64,000 nt of DNA. Source: Flavobacteriales bacterium (GTDB lineage Bacteria > Bacteroidota > Bacteroidia > Flavobacteriales > BACL11). The DNA lies in contig PAUF01000007.1 of NCBI GenBank assembly GCA_002712715.1, positions 201,286 through 265,285 of the forward strand, read 5' to 3'. The first letter of the stretch is position 1. Each line of letters starts with the position of its first letter. Position numbers and translations under genes: made by a program. Below the pieces are notes generated by a model. The model made no database searches and was not told the origin of the DNA. It saw only the letters and a program-made list of their open reading frames with translations. Of this stretch, positions 9,447 through 18,725 are shown piece after piece.

Positions 9447-10535
9447 ATGATTTATTTATTAATAGGAGGCCTTCTTTTCTTAGCCATTGTAACCTTTGTT
9501 CAGATAATTAGAGTAAGCGAATTATTATCTAAGATTAGAAATAAGGATGTTAATGAAGTGACTGAAAATGATAATAATATTCAAGGTAAAATATTGTTAG
9601 TTGTTGGGTTTGGGTTTTTAGTATTTGTTATATGGCAAATTGTTGCTTGGAAACATTTAATCTTGCCTCCTGCAAGCTCTCTACATGGGGTAGAGATCGA
9701 CTCACTAATGAATACAACGATGATGTTAATATTGGTCGTGTTTTTCATTACCTCTATCATATTATTTTTCTTTGGGTTTAAGTATCGAGGCATCAAAGGC
9801 AGAAAAGCTTTTTTCTATGCTCACAATAATAAGCTTGAAATAGTTTGGACTATTGTACCTGCGATTGTGCTATCTGGACTTATAGTATCGGGTTTAAAAG
9901 TTTGGGACTCTACAATGAATGTGACTTCTGAAAACTCGCAAATAATCGAATTGCACTCTAGACAATTTCAGTGGGCCGCTCGTTATGCCGGAGAAGATAA
10001 TATTTTAGGAAAACATGATTTTAGGTTGATAGATCGAGCGACTAATCCATTGAGTTTAGATAAGGGTGATAAATATACTATTGATGATAAAATAACTAAT
10101 GAAGTACATTTGGTTGTTGGCAAGCCAGTTATGCTCAAGTTTAGATCAGATGACGTTATACACTCTGCTTACATTCCACATTTTAGGGTGCAAATGAATT
10201 GTGTGCCTGGAGTTAGAACACAATTTGGATTCACCCCAACTAAAACAACTCAAGAAATGCGAGAAGACCCGCAAATTATTAGGCAGATGCAGGAATTGAA
10301 TGATCGAATTGACGCTATGTCATTGATAGAAAAAACGGTTTTTCTTGATGAAAACTTCGCTAAAACTGTAGATGATCTTCCCCTTAAGTTTGATTATCAG
10401 TTGTTGTGCAATAAAATATGTGGATCAGCACACTATAATATGAAAATGAAGTTTGTAGTAGAAACTCAGGAAGAATTTGATACGTGGATTGCTCAGCAAA
10501 AAGAGGTTGGAGGTTTAGTTTTAACAAAAAAATAA
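9447..10535 (+). CDS. coxB: Cytochrome c oxidase subunit II
   Basis: Carries the CuA centre that accepts electrons from cytochrome c. The CuA motif C-x3-C-x3-H-x2-M is complete: Cys321, Cys325, His329, Met332, with the upstream ligand His239 in DDVIHSAYIPHF. Three hydrophobic segments are visible: an extra N-terminal helix (about 1-20), one at about 47-66, and the helix pair around 88-110 and 132-152. The additional N-terminal helix and the 362-residue length are common in Bacteroidota. First gene of the operon, 4 bases before coxA. No quinol:cytochrome c oxidoreductase (act) genes precede it here. Confidence 0.95.
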   Translation: MIYLLIGGLLFLAIVTFVQIIRVSELLSKIRNKDVNEVTENDNNIQGKILLVVGFGFLVFVIWQIVAWKHLILPPASSLHGVEIDSLMNTTMMLILVVFFITSIILFFFGFKYRGIKGRKAFFYAHNNKLEIVWTIVPAIVLSGLIVSGLKVWDSTMNVTSENSQIIELHSRQFQWAARYAGEDNILGKHDFRLIDRATNPLSLDKGDKYTIDDKITNEVHLVVGKPVMLKFRSDDVIHSAYIPHFRVQMNCVPGVRTQFGFTPTKTTQEMREDPQIIRQMQELNDRIDAMSLIEKTVFLDENFAKTVDDLPLKFDYQLLCNKICGSAHYNMKMKFVVETQEEFDTWIAQQKEVGGLVLTKK

Positions 10536-10539
10536 GTAA

Positions 10540-12291
10540 ATGTCAGATCACCATCATAAAGAAACTTTTATTACAAAATATATATTTTCTCAGGATCATA
10601 AGATGATAGCAAAACAGTTTTTATTAACTGGAATTTTTATGGCGTTAGTAGGAATGTTAATGTCTGCGATGTTTAGGGTTCAATTAGCAAATCCAGGCGA
10701 AACCTCTATTTTATATAACTTGATGCCTAGTAATTGGATGGATCCAGATACTGGGGCTTTATTACAAGACAAGTATCTTGCTCTTGTGACAATGCATGGA
10801 ACTATATTAGTTTTCTGGGTATTAACCGCAGGTTTGTCTGGAACGTTTGCGAATTTTTTAATTCCTTTACAAATTGGAGCTAGAGATATGGCTTCAGGAT
10901 TTATTAACATGCTGTCCTACTGGTTTTTCTTTGCAGCAACTGTTGTTTTAATTTACTCAATATATGTACCTTCAGGACCAGCTTCTGCTGGTTGGACAAT
11001 TTATCCCCCATTAAGTGCGGAGGCCTCATACATAGAGGGATCGGGACTAGGAATGACTTTATGGCTAGTTAGTATTACTTTGTTTATAGTTGGGTCACTA
11101 TTGGGAGGACTGAACTACATAGTTACAATTCTTAATTTAAGAACTAAAGGTATGTCAATGAAACGATTACCACTAACTATTTGGGCTTTGTTTGTAACCG
11201 CTATACTTGGAGTGCTGTCGTTTCCTGTACTTTTATCATGTGGTCTTTTATTAGTATTTGATAGGTCATTTGGCACAAGTTTTTATTTATCAGATTTAAT
11301 TATTGGAGGTGAAGCTGCTCATCATATTGGTGGAAGCCCAATTCTTTTTGAACATTTATTCTGGTTCTTAGGTCATCCAGAAGTTTATATTATTTTATTA
11401 CCAGCTTTAGGAATGACATCAGAAGTAATATCAGTAAATACTCGTAAGCCAATTTTTGGGTATCAAGCGATGGTTTTATCTCTGCTAGCAATAGGATTCT
11501 TGTCATTTATTGTTTGGGGGCATCATATGTTTATGACTGGAATGAATCCCTTTCTAGGATCAGTTTTTGCATTTACGACCTTGTTGATTGCAATTCCATC
11601 AGCTATTAAGGTATTTAATTACCTCACAACATTATGGAGAGGTAATATTAGATTTACTCCCGCCATGCTCTTTGCGATTGCTATGGTTTCAACTTTTATT
11701 ACGGGGGGATTAACGGGTTTAATATTAGGAAATGCGCCGCTTGATATTAATGTCCATGATACATATTTTGTTGTTGGTCATTTTCATATTGTGATGGGAC
11801 TTTCTGCAATTTATGGAATGCTTGCTGGTGTATATCATTGGTTTCCTAAGATGTATGGAAGAATGATGAATAAGAACTTAGGATATTTACATTTTTGGGG
11901 TACATTTATTTGTGCTTATGGAGTGTTTTTTCCAATGCATTTCCTAGGACTCGCGGGACTTCCTAGAAGGTATTATGCGAATCCTGTTGATATGGGGCAG
12001 ATAACAGATATAAATGATATAATAACATTTTTTGCTCTTGCCGGAGCCGTTATTCAGTTTATTTTTGTGTTTAATTTCTTTTATAGTATTTTTAGAGGGT
12101 CACCCGCATCTAAAAACCCATGGAAAGCAAACACATTAGAGTGGACTACACCAGTCGAAAGGATTCATGGTAATTGGCCAGGAGATCTTCCAGAAGTACA
12201 CAGATGGGCATATGATTATTCTAAGCCGGGAGCAGAAGAAGATTATATTCCTCAAAACGTTCCATTAAAAGAAGGAGAAAGTGAGCACTAG
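10540..12291 (+). CDS. coxA: Cytochrome c oxidase subunit I
   Basis: Catalytic proton-pumping subunit of the haem-copper oxidase. Landmarks: haem ligand in TMHGTILVF, the CuB/cross-linked Tyr motif GHPEVY with His279 and Tyr283, the CuB His pair in WGHHMFMTGMN, and HDTYFVVGHFHIVMG with the remaining haem ligands. The Glu of GHPEVY points to an A1-type enzyme. 583 residues with about 12 helices. Its last 11 bases overlap the GTG start of the next gene, and GAAGGAG just upstream of that GTG is a rare Shine-Dalgarno-like match in this window. Confidence 0.97.
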   Translation: MSDHHHKETFITKYIFSQDHKMIAKQFLLTGIFMALVGMLMSAMFRVQLANPGETSILYNLMPSNWMDPDTGALLQDKYLALVTMHGTILVFWVLTAGLSGTFANFLIPLQIGARDMASGFINMLSYWFFFAATVVLIYSIYVPSGPASAGWTIYPPLSAEASYIEGSGLGMTLWLVSITLFIVGSLLGGLNYIVTILNLRTKGMSMKRLPLTIWALFVTAILGVLSFPVLLSCGLLLVFDRSFGTSFYLSDLIIGGEAAHHIGGSPILFEHLFWFLGHPEVYIILLPALGMTSEVISVNTRKPIFGYQAMVLSLLAIGFLSFIVWGHHMFMTGMNPFLGSVFAFTTLLIAIPSAIKVFNYLTTLWRGNIRFTPAMLFAIAMVSTFITGGLTGLILGNAPLDINVHDTYFVVGHFHIVMGLSAIYGMLAGVYHWFPKMYGRMMNKNLGYLHFWGTFICAYGVFFPMHFLGLAGLPRRYYANPVDMGQITDINDIITFFALAGAVIQFIFVFNFFYSIFRGSPASKNPWKANTLEWTTPVERIHGNWPGDLPEVHRWAYDYSKPGAEEDYIPQNVPLKEGESEH

Positions 12292-12859
12292 TTATACTTT
12301 AGAAAATATACGTAAGGAAAAAGCGACTATGCAATTACTTTGGATAGGAATGGTAAGTATTTGCATGTTTTTCGCTGGATTAACTTCCCTCGTTTTTGTT
12401 GATAATATGGAAATTCCTTCTGAATCAGACTGGTTTTTATACTCAACAGTGATCGTCCTTTTTAGTAGTTTGGTTTACTTGATAGTAAGTAGAAATATCA
12501 AGAGGGACAAGCCGGTATCTTTTTTAATATTCATGGTTTTTATATTAGGACTTATTTTTACCTATTGCCAATTCCAAGGATGGTCAGACATGAGAAATAA
12601 TTATGGTATAATTTTCACCGGAGAAAACCCTGAAACCGGGCAAGCGACTCCAAAGGAACATTCTTATTTCTACGCTATAACCGTTGCTCATTTTGCTCAC
12701 CTAATTTTCGGATTAATTGCTTTATTTATTACATTTTTTAATGCTCTTAGGAATAAGTATAGCTCCAAAAAATTCTTGGGCATTAAATTAGCTGGAACTT
12801 ATTGGCACTTTTTAACTATTCTTTGGGTATACATATATTTATTTATCAACTATACATAA
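12281..12859 (+). CDS. Cytochrome c oxidase subunit III-like protein (short form)
   Basis: A 192-residue protein with about five membrane helices. YFYAITVAHFAHLIFGLIAL and AGTYWHFLTILWVYIYLF match the last helices of the subunit III family (HxxH and YWHFxxxxW). It is shorter than the second subunit III gene that follows at 12863, and Bacteroidota cox clusters typically carry this pair. The GTG start is supported by GAAGGAG 4 bases upstream and by the 11-base overlap with coxA; there is no in-frame ATG before the TMQLLWIGM segment. It sits 3 bases before the longer subunit III gene. Confidence 0.85.
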   Translation: MSTSYTLENIRKEKATMQLLWIGMVSICMFFAGLTSLVFVDNMEIPSESDWFLYSTVIVLFSSLVYLIVSRNIKRDKPVSFLIFMVFILGLIFTYCQFQGWSDMRNNYGIIFTGENPETGQATPKEHSYFYAITVAHFAHLIFGLIALFITFFNALRNKYSSKKFLGIKLAGTYWHFLTILWVYIYLFINYT

Positions 12860-12862
12860 TTT

Positions 12863-13810
12863 ATGGAAGAACTAGAAAACAACAATCACGGAGAAGCTTG
12901 GAAAGGAGGAGACAGGCCATTTAAGTCCAGTTATGGAAAGTTAATGATGTGGTTCTTTTTAATTACTGACGCTTTGACTTTTTCGGCGTTTTTAGTATCA
13001 TATGGATTTTTCAGATATACCGCGGTTGAGCCAGTGACAGAAAAATCTTTATGGCCAGTTCCAGAAGAAGTATTCTCACACTTTCCGTTTCTAACTGGGG
13101 AGCATCCGTTATTGTTTGTTGCGTTAATGACTTTTATTTTAATTATGAGCTCTGTAACTATGGTATTAGCTGTTAATTATGGTCATAAAATGCAAAAAAA
13201 GAAAGTTGTATTGTGGTTATCATTAACAATAATTGGAGGAGCTACTTTTTTAGGATCTCAAGCTTGGGAATGGGGACACTTTATTCATGGTGATAAAGGT
13301 GCTATCCAGTTAAATAGAAATCTTGAAGTTGTACATATAGCTAAAGAAGATGTTATTGATGGAAAAGATACTATGGTACTATCGTCTGTATATGAATTAA
13401 TGAATGCTGATAAATACGGGCATCATGATTTTAGCATTGATACTGTTTTAAATCAGCTTAGAGAAAGACCGAGTTTTGGAATTAGACTAGCAAATAAAGA
13501 CTATAAAAGTAATTTAGAGACGTTCGAATACTTTGAAACTAGTGAGCCTTTAGAGATAATTTTGGGAGCAGGATTGAAAAAAAATGAATATGGAACACAA
13601 GATTTTGGTGATTGTTTTTTCTTTATCACAGGTTTTCATGGGTTTCACGTTTTTAGTGGAGTAATCATATTAATAGTAATTTTGATTAATGTTATTAAAG
13701 GAACTTATCAGAGAAGAGGTCATTATGAAATGGTAGAAAAGGTAGGGCTATATTGGCACTTTGTAGATTTAGTTTGGGTATTTGTATTTACATTTTTCTA
13801 TTTAGTTTAA
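12863..13810 (+). CDS. coxC: Cytochrome c oxidase subunit III
   Basis: Full-length subunit III, a core membrane subunit thought to stabilise proton uptake through subunit I. Early helices include MMWFFLITDALTFSAFL, and the last helices carry GFHGFHVFSGVIIL and GLYWHFVDLVWVFVFTFFYLV, the classical subunit III signature. Between helices there is a long soluble insertion (about residues 145-235) rich in charged residues, longer than in proteobacterial subunit III. 315 residues. Translation probably couples with its neighbours, since gaps are 3 and 9 bases. Confidence 0.93.
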   Translation: MEELENNNHGEAWKGGDRPFKSSYGKLMMWFFLITDALTFSAFLVSYGFFRYTAVEPVTEKSLWPVPEEVFSHFPFLTGEHPLLFVALMTFILIMSSVTMVLAVNYGHKMQKKKVVLWLSLTIIGGATFLGSQAWEWGHFIHGDKGAIQLNRNLEVVHIAKEDVIDGKDTMVLSSVYELMNADKYGHHDFSIDTVLNQLRERPSFGIRLANKDYKSNLETFEYFETSEPLEIILGAGLKKNEYGTQDFGDCFFFITGFHGFHVFSGVIILIVILINVIKGTYQRRGHYEMVEKVGLYWHFVDLVWVFVFTFFYLV

Positions 13811-13819
13811 AATTATATT

Positions 13820-14158
13820 ATGTCAGAAAACAATAAAAGTAATTGGTGGATTTGGAAAGTGTTTTGGATTCTATTAGGATTAACAACTGTTGAGGTTGCG
13901 CTAGGTATATTCAAAGTGAATGGATTTTTACCTCATGCTTTAGTGCATGATCATTTCATAGGATTAAAGTGGTTAACTCACATATTTATAATTTTAACTC
14001 TTATTAAAGCCGCTTATATTGTTATGACTTTTATGCATTTAGGATTCGAAAAAAAATCACTTAGATGGACAATTTTACTTCCAGCATTTATTTTGATTCC
14101 CTATTTACTGTTTATTGTTCTAAGTGAAGCCTCACACCATTTTCTAATGAATGGATAA
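13820..14158 (+). CDS. Cytochrome c oxidase subunit IV-like membrane protein
   Basis: A 112-residue protein with three hydrophobic helices (about 12-32, 47-72, 82-104). The segment LTHIFIILTLIKAAYIVMTFMHLGFEKK matches the second helix region of caa3/bo3-type subunit IV (CoxF/CyoD-like) proteins, in which the FMHL motif is common. Its position between subunit III and SCO1 supports assignment as the small fourth subunit. Sequence conservation in this family is low, so confidence comes partly from context. Confidence 0.8.
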   Translation: MSENNKSNWWIWKVFWILLGLTTVEVALGIFKVNGFLPHALVHDHFIGLKWLTHIFIILTLIKAAYIVMTFMHLGFEKKSLRWTILLPAFILIPYLLFIVLSEASHHFLMNG

Positions 14159-14160
14159 TT

Positions 14161-14880
14161 ATGAATAGATCTAGAATATTTTCTTTGATTTTCATATTAG
14201 GTCTAATGATAACTCCGGCATTTTTTCTTAGCAAGTGCATGAATGATCATACTAAAAATCTGCCGTCACTAGCTATATTAAGAGACAATTTTAAAAATGA
14301 AAGAACCATTCCACCATTTAGTTTTATCAACCAAAATAATGATACGGTAACGAATGATTATTATAAAGACAAAATTTATATAGCCAACTTTATATTTACA
14401 ACATGTCCTACTCAATGTAAAGACATGACATTTAATATGGAATATCTACAAGGAAAATTATCAAAATATGATGATGTTTACTTCTTGTCTCATACAGTTA
14501 ATCCAGAATACGATACTCCAGAAGTTTTGAATCAATACGCTACAAGATTAGAAAAAGAATTAGGAGCTGATTTAAGTAAATGGAATTTTGTTACAGGAAA
14601 TAAAAAAGAAATATACGAAATAGCTAAATCTTATTTAGTTTCAGCTGGAGTGGATACTAGCGGAATGGGTCATAACGGCTTTATACATGATGATATTTTT
14701 ACTTTAGTTGATGGTCAGGGAAGAATACGAGCAGGTTGGCAAGAGACAAGTAACCCAATGGATTCAAGTATAAGAATATATTACGGTACTCAAATCCCAA
14801 TGATTAAAGAGATGGTGAGAGATGTTGGAGTTTTAGTTTCAGAAACAAAAAGATTACAGAGAAATGCGAAAAATCAGTAA
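14161..14880 (+). CDS. SCO1/SenC family copper chaperone
   Basis: Thioredoxin-fold protein that inserts copper into the CuA site of subunit II. The metal-binding CxxxC is Cys82-Cys86 in TCPTQCKD, and the third ligand is His176 in GFIHDDIFTLVD. An N-terminal hydrophobic helix (about 7-24) anchors it to the membrane with the domain outside; Cys26 follows in LSKCMND but does not form a classical lipobox. 239 residues. It overlaps the next gene by 17 bases, so the two are tightly coupled. Confidence 0.93.
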   Translation: MNRSRIFSLIFILGLMITPAFFLSKCMNDHTKNLPSLAILRDNFKNERTIPPFSFINQNNDTVTNDYYKDKIYIANFIFTTCPTQCKDMTFNMEYLQGKLSKYDDVYFLSHTVNPEYDTPEVLNQYATRLEKELGADLSKWNFVTGNKKEIYEIAKSYLVSAGVDTSGMGHNGFIHDDIFTLVDGQGRIRAGWQETSNPMDSSIRIYYGTQIPMIKEMVRDVGVLVSETKRLQRNAKNQ

Positions 14881-15103
14881 AACAGTTATTCTAGTTATAA
14901 GTTTTTTAATTAGTCATAGCGTATATCCTCAAGGATGTGCGATGTGCAAAGCTTCTCTTGAAACTAGCATACAGTCCGGTGGAGAAAAGGGAGCGGGGAT
15001 TAATGAAGGAATTTTATATTTAATGTCTATGCCGTATATCGCCTTATTGTTATTCGCTACATTTTGGTATATTCAAAATAGAAAAAAAATAAAGAATAAT
15101 TAA
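14864..15103 (+). CDS. Small membrane protein with signal peptide and CxxC, in the oxidase cluster
   Basis: A 79-residue protein: signal-like segment (about 6-22), then [10 protein letters not shown] with Cys25 and Cys28 placed just outside the membrane, a short glycine-rich stretch, and a C-terminal helix (about 48-67) followed by a basic tail. I recognise the layout from Bacteroidota oxidase clusters but know no assigned function. A CxxC beside a SCO1 gene suggests copper delivery or thiol reduction during CuA assembly; this is inference. It overlaps SCO1 by 17 bases, and its stop codon shares the tetramer TTAA with the stop of aspS. Confidence 0.75.
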   Translation: MRKISKTVILVISFLISHSVYPQGCAMCKASLETSIQSGGEKGAGINEGILYLMSMPYIALLLFATFWYIQNRKKIKNN

Positions 15104-16845
15104 TTTTTCAGTTTTAAATTCAAATCATCTAATTGTTCATGGTTAATATAAGAAGGGGAGTCTATCATGGTATCCCTCGCAGAATTGTTTTTAGGAAAAG
15201 CAATAAAGTCTCTAATGGACTCTTTTCCTCCAATAACAGAGCATAGTCTATCTAATCCAAAAGCTATACCTCCATGAGGAGGAGCTCCATATTCAAAAGC
15301 ATCCATTAAAAACCCAAATTGATTTCTAGCTTCTTCTTGATTAAACCCTAGGTGTTCAAAGATGATTTTTTGAATTTCCTTATTATGTATTCTAATAGAT
15401 CCGCCTCCAATTTCATTTCCGTTTATAACTAGATCATACGCGTCAGCAATGAGATCATTTGGATTGTTTTTTATATGATCAATATCTGAACTTTTTGGAG
15501 ATGTAAAAGGGTGGTGCATAGAGTGGTACCTATTAGATTCTTTATCCCATTCGTATAATGGGAAATCTACTACCCAAATAGGAGCAAATTCGGAGTTGTT
15601 CCTAATTTCTAAATTTTCCGCGACTAAAAGTCTTAACTCAGATAATGCATTCCTAGTATTACTTTCTTCTCCAGCTATTATTAGAATCAGATCCCCCGGA
15701 GATGATTTACAGGCTTCAGACCAATTATTTAGCTGTTCTTGATTAAAAAATTTATCTACCGAAGACTTGAATGAACCATCTTCATTATATTTACAGTATA
15801 CTAAACCTTTTGCATTAATTTGAGATGATCTAATAAATTCCGTGTATTTATCAATATCTTTTCTTGAAAATGAAGATCCTCCCTTTACATTAATTCCTAT
15901 AATTAATTCTGCTTCGTTAAAAACATTAAATTCGGTTCCTTTGCATAGATTCGTTAAATCAACAAATTTCATTCCAAACCGAATGTCAGGTTTGTCAGTG
16001 CCATAAGTACTTATAGCTTCTTTGTAAGTAATTCGGGGAAATTGAGAGAGTTCTATTCCTTTAATTTCTTTGAATAAGTTTATTATTAATCCTTCAAAGG
16101 TATTCAACACATCTTCTTGGTTTACAAATGACATTTCACAGTCAATTTGGGTAAATTCTGGTTGTCTATCAGACCTAAGATCTTCATCTCTAAAGCACTT
16201 AACAATTTGATAATATTTATCCATTCCACCCACCATCAATAATTGTTTAAATGTTTGAGGTGATTGAGGAAGTGCGTAAAATTGTGTAGGGTTTACTCTG
16301 CTTGGAACAATAAAGTCTCTTGCTCCCTCTGGAGTAGACTTAATTAAATACGGTGTTTCTATTTCACAAAACCCTTTTAAATCTAAATAATTTCTGGTTT
16401 TTGATGTTATGCGGTGTCTTAAAATAAGATTGTTTTTAATAGGATCTCTTCGGATGTCTAAATATCGGTATTTCATTCTTAGCTCTTCCCCGCCGTCAGT
16501 TTTGTTTTCAATAGTAAATGGTGGTAATTTTGACTCATTTAAGACATTAATTTTGGAAACATTTATCTCAATTTCACCAGTAGGGATGTTTAAGTTTTTA
16601 GCAGACCTTTCAATAACCTCTCCAACAATTTGGATAACAAATTCTCTTCCTAAATTTCTTGCTATATCGCATAATTCAGCATTTATTTCCATATCAAAAG
16701 CAAGCTGCGTTACACCATACCTGTCTCGAAGGTCTATAAATGTCATCCCTCCTAGGTTTCTGTTTTTTTGAACCCATCCAGCAAGCTTGACAATTTTACC
16801 AACATCGTGAACATTTAGGTCTCCACATGTGTTTGTTCTCAACAT
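15100..16845 (-). CDS. aspS: Aspartate-tRNA ligase
   Basis: Class IIb aminoacyl-tRNA synthetase. N-terminal OB-fold anticodon domain with [23 protein letters not shown], class II motif 2 in [18 protein letters not shown], the bacterial GAD insertion domain (about 280-410), and motif 3 GIAFGLDRL near the C-terminus. 581 residues is the usual bacterial length. Because gatC is also present in the window, some charging in this organism may go through an amidotransferase; whether AspRS is discriminating cannot be told here. A near-match to the -7 consensus (TACTTTCG at 16866-16873) precedes it. Confidence 0.97.
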   Translation of the reverse strand: MLRTNTCGDLNVHDVGKIVKLAGWVQKNRNLGGMTFIDLRDRYGVTQLAFDMEINAELCDIARNLGREFVIQIVGEVIERSAKNLNIPTGEIEINVSKINVLNESKLPPFTIENKTDGGEELRMKYRYLDIRRDPIKNNLILRHRITSKTRNYLDLKGFCEIETPYLIKSTPEGARDFIVPSRVNPTQFYALPQSPQTFKQLLMVGGMDKYYQIVKCFRDEDLRSDRQPEFTQIDCEMSFVNQEDVLNTFEGLIINLFKEIKGIELSQFPRITYKEAISTYGTDKPDIRFGMKFVDLTNLCKGTEFNVFNEAELIIGINVKGGSSFSRKDIDKYTEFIRSSQINAKGLVYCKYNEDGSFKSSVDKFFNQEQLNNWSEACKSSPGDLILIIAGEESNTRNALSELRLLVAENLEIRNNSEFAPIWVVDFPLYEWDKESNRYHSMHHPFTSPKSSDIDHIKNNPNDLIADAYDLVINGNEIGGGSIRIHNKEIQKIIFEHLGFNQEEARNQFGFLMDAFEYGAPPHGGIAFGLDRLCSVIGGKESIRDFIAFPKNNSARDTMIDSPSYINHEQLDDLNLKLKN

Positions 16846-16899
16846 ATTTAGTTATTTTGTAATTGCGAAAGTACAAAATGGAACTATATTTATAGCTAT

Positions 16900-17343
16900 A
16901 TGAAGAATAATACTTTTTCTCATGAGTTTTTTATGAAAAAAGCGTTGGAACAAGCTGAAATCGCATATTTGAATGATGAGGTTCCTGTTGGCGCAGTAGT
17001 TGTTTGTAAAAATCAAATAATTTCTAAAGGATACAATTTTGTTGAACATTTAACTGATGCTACAGCTCATGCCGAGATACAAGCGATGACGTCTGCTTTT
17101 TCATTTTTAGGAAGCAAATATTTGAATAATTGTACACTTTATACAACCTTAGAGCCGTGTGTTATGTGCGCGGGAGCTGCAAATCTTGCAAGAATTGATC
17201 AAATAGTTTATGGAGCAGATGATAATAAGAAGGGGTTTTCAAAACACTTAAAATTATTAAATCCAAATATTAAATTGGTTAGCGGAATATTAATTGAAGA
17301 TTGTAGAAAAATATTAAAAGACTTCTTTATTGAAAAAAGATAA
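16900..17343 (+). CDS. tadA: tRNA-specific adenosine deaminase
   Basis: Zinc deaminase that converts the wobble adenosine of tRNA-Arg(ACG) to inosine. The HAE motif (His57, Glu59) and PCVMC (Cys87, Cys90) give the three zinc ligands and the proton-shuttling glutamate. NDEVPVGAVVV is the typical N-terminal strand. 147 residues is normal. It is divergent from aspS across 54 bases; only an imperfect -7 element (TTATTTTG at 16852-16859) was seen upstream. The bacilliredoxin gene begins 37 bases downstream with its own promoter. Confidence 0.95.
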   Translation: MKNNTFSHEFFMKKALEQAEIAYLNDEVPVGAVVVCKNQIISKGYNFVEHLTDATAHAEIQAMTSAFSFLGSKYLNNCTLYTTLEPCVMCAGAANLARIDQIVYGADDNKKGFSKHLKLLNPNIKLVSGILIEDCRKILKDFFIEKR

Positions 17344-17358
17344 TTATATTTACTTTTG
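17330..17358 (+). promoter_or_regulatory. Promoter (-33 and -7 elements) of the bacilliredoxin gene
   Basis: TTG at 17330-17332, 18 bases, then TACTTTTG at 17351-17358. This is the best complete Bacteroidota-type promoter in the window, because both elements are present at the expected spacing. The -33 element lies inside the last codons of tadA. It probably also serves ctaB and the DUF420 gene. Confidence 0.65.
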
Positions 17359-17380
17359 CAAGTAAATAAAACTTACAAAT

Positions 17381-17800
17381 ATGAATTATCCAGAACAATT
17401 ATGTGAGCCAATGAGAAAAGACTTAACCTCTGTAGGCTTTGTGGAAATGAGAACTTCCGAAGATGTTGACACTTATTTAAGTAAAAAAGAAGGTACAGTA
17501 TTGGTAATGATAAATTCTGTATGCGGATGTGCAGCTGGAAATGCAAGACCCGCTGTTAAAATGTCTACTCAGTTTAGTCCAAGGCCAGATGTGTTTACAA
17601 CAGTGTTTGCTGGTCAAGATAAAGAAGCTACTAATAGAGCTAGGGAATATATGAGTCCTTATCCACCATCATCACCCTCGATTGCTTTATTCAAAGATGG
17701 TCAATTAGTTCATTTTATAGAGAGACATCATATTGAGCGTAGAACACCTCATATGATCGCGGACAATCTTAGAGACGCTTTTGTTCAATCTTGCGATTAG
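17381..17800 (+). CDS. BrxA/BrxB family bacilliredoxin
   Basis: Thioredoxin-like protein whose CGC motif (Cys48-Gly49-Cys50 in SVCGCAAGNARPA) is the hallmark of the YphP/YqiW family, which removes bacillithiol from mixed disulfides. 139 residues matches the family. It lies directly upstream of ctaB (10 bases between stop and start) and so shares a transcript with oxidase-assembly genes. Whether this organism makes bacillithiol cannot be judged from the window. Strong -33/-7 promoter upstream. Confidence 0.9.
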   Translation: MNYPEQLCEPMRKDLTSVGFVEMRTSEDVDTYLSKKEGTVLVMINSVCGCAAGNARPAVKMSTQFSPRPDVFTTVFAGQDKEATNRAREYMSPYPPSSPSIALFKDGQLVHFIERHHIERRTPHMIADNLRDAFVQSCD

Positions 17801-17810
17801 CGTTTTTACA

Positions 17811-18725
17811 ATGAATAAGATAAATCTATTTTTTCAACTTACAAAATTCAGGTTGACGTTAACTGTTGTTTTCTCCGCTATCGCGGGGTATTTGTTAGGT
17901 TTAAATGACTTTAGTTTAAACTCTCAAGTAGACTTGTTATTATTAGTAATTGGAGGATTTTGCGTTACAGGTTCTGCAAATGCATTTAATCAGATTTTAG
18001 AAAGAGATTATGACAGGATGATGAAGAGGACTAGTAATCGACCGCTAGCTATGAAAAAAATAAGTGTTTTACATTCAGTTTTCTTTGCTTCGATTTTGTC
18101 GATTTTAGGCATATTCCTTTTATTTATTATTAATCCATATTGTAGTTTATTTGGGTCAATATCAATCTTGATCTATGTTTTGTTTTATACACCGTTGAAA
18201 AGATTTTCTTCATTTTCAATATTTGTAGGAGCGATCCCAGGAGCTCTTCCTTTTCTTATAGGTTGGGTCGCTGCTTATGACTATAGTTTGTTAAATTCTT
18301 CTATTCCTTCAGGCTTCGAGTTAGATTCGGGAGCTCTTTTTGCGATGCAATTTTTTTGGCAATTCCCACACTTTATAGCTATTGCTTGGGTGCAAGATAA
18401 GGATTATAAACAGGCGGGTTTTAAAATGATGATTGGTGAGAAGAAAGGTAATGTCGCGGCATTTTCAGCGATTGTGTCTACTATCTTGTTAATTGTGTGT
18501 TCTATTTCTCCGTATATGTATGAAATGAACAAGCTTGATATGTCTTATTATACCTTATTATTAGTGTTATTGTTAGGTGCGTGGTTTTTGTATTTTTCTA
18601 TTAAATTATTAGTTGACCATGAAGATTCATCTGCTAGAAAACTCATGTTTTCATCGTTTATTTATTTACCTTTGCTTCAAACCATTTTAATACTTGATAA
18701 GTATTTTTTAAACACTAGTTTGTAA
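17811..18725 (+). CDS. ctaB: Haem O synthase (protohaem IX farnesyltransferase)
   Basis: UbiA-type prenyltransferase that adds a farnesyl group to haem B, giving haem O for the aa3 oxidase. The prenyl-diphosphate motif NQILERDYDRMMKRTSNRP starts at Asn60, and VLFYTPLKR plus GAIPGALPFLIGW are characteristic. About nine membrane helices, 304 residues. I place the start at the ATG at 17811; an in-frame TTG at 17781 would overlap the bacilliredoxin gene and add a poor N-terminus. The stop overlaps the next ATG by one base. No ctaA (haem A synthase) gene is in the window. Confidence 0.93.
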   Translation: MNKINLFFQLTKFRLTLTVVFSAIAGYLLGLNDFSLNSQVDLLLLVIGGFCVTGSANAFNQILERDYDRMMKRTSNRPLAMKKISVLHSVFFASILSILGIFLLFIINPYCSLFGSISILIYVLFYTPLKRFSSFSIFVGAIPGALPFLIGWVAAYDYSLLNSSIPSGFELDSGALFAMQFFWQFPHFIAIAWVQDKDYKQAGFKMMIGEKKGNVAAFSAIVSTILLIVCSISPYMYEMNKLDMSYYTLLLVLLLGAWFLYFSIKLLVDHEDSSARKLMFSSFIYLPLLQTILILDKYFLNTSL

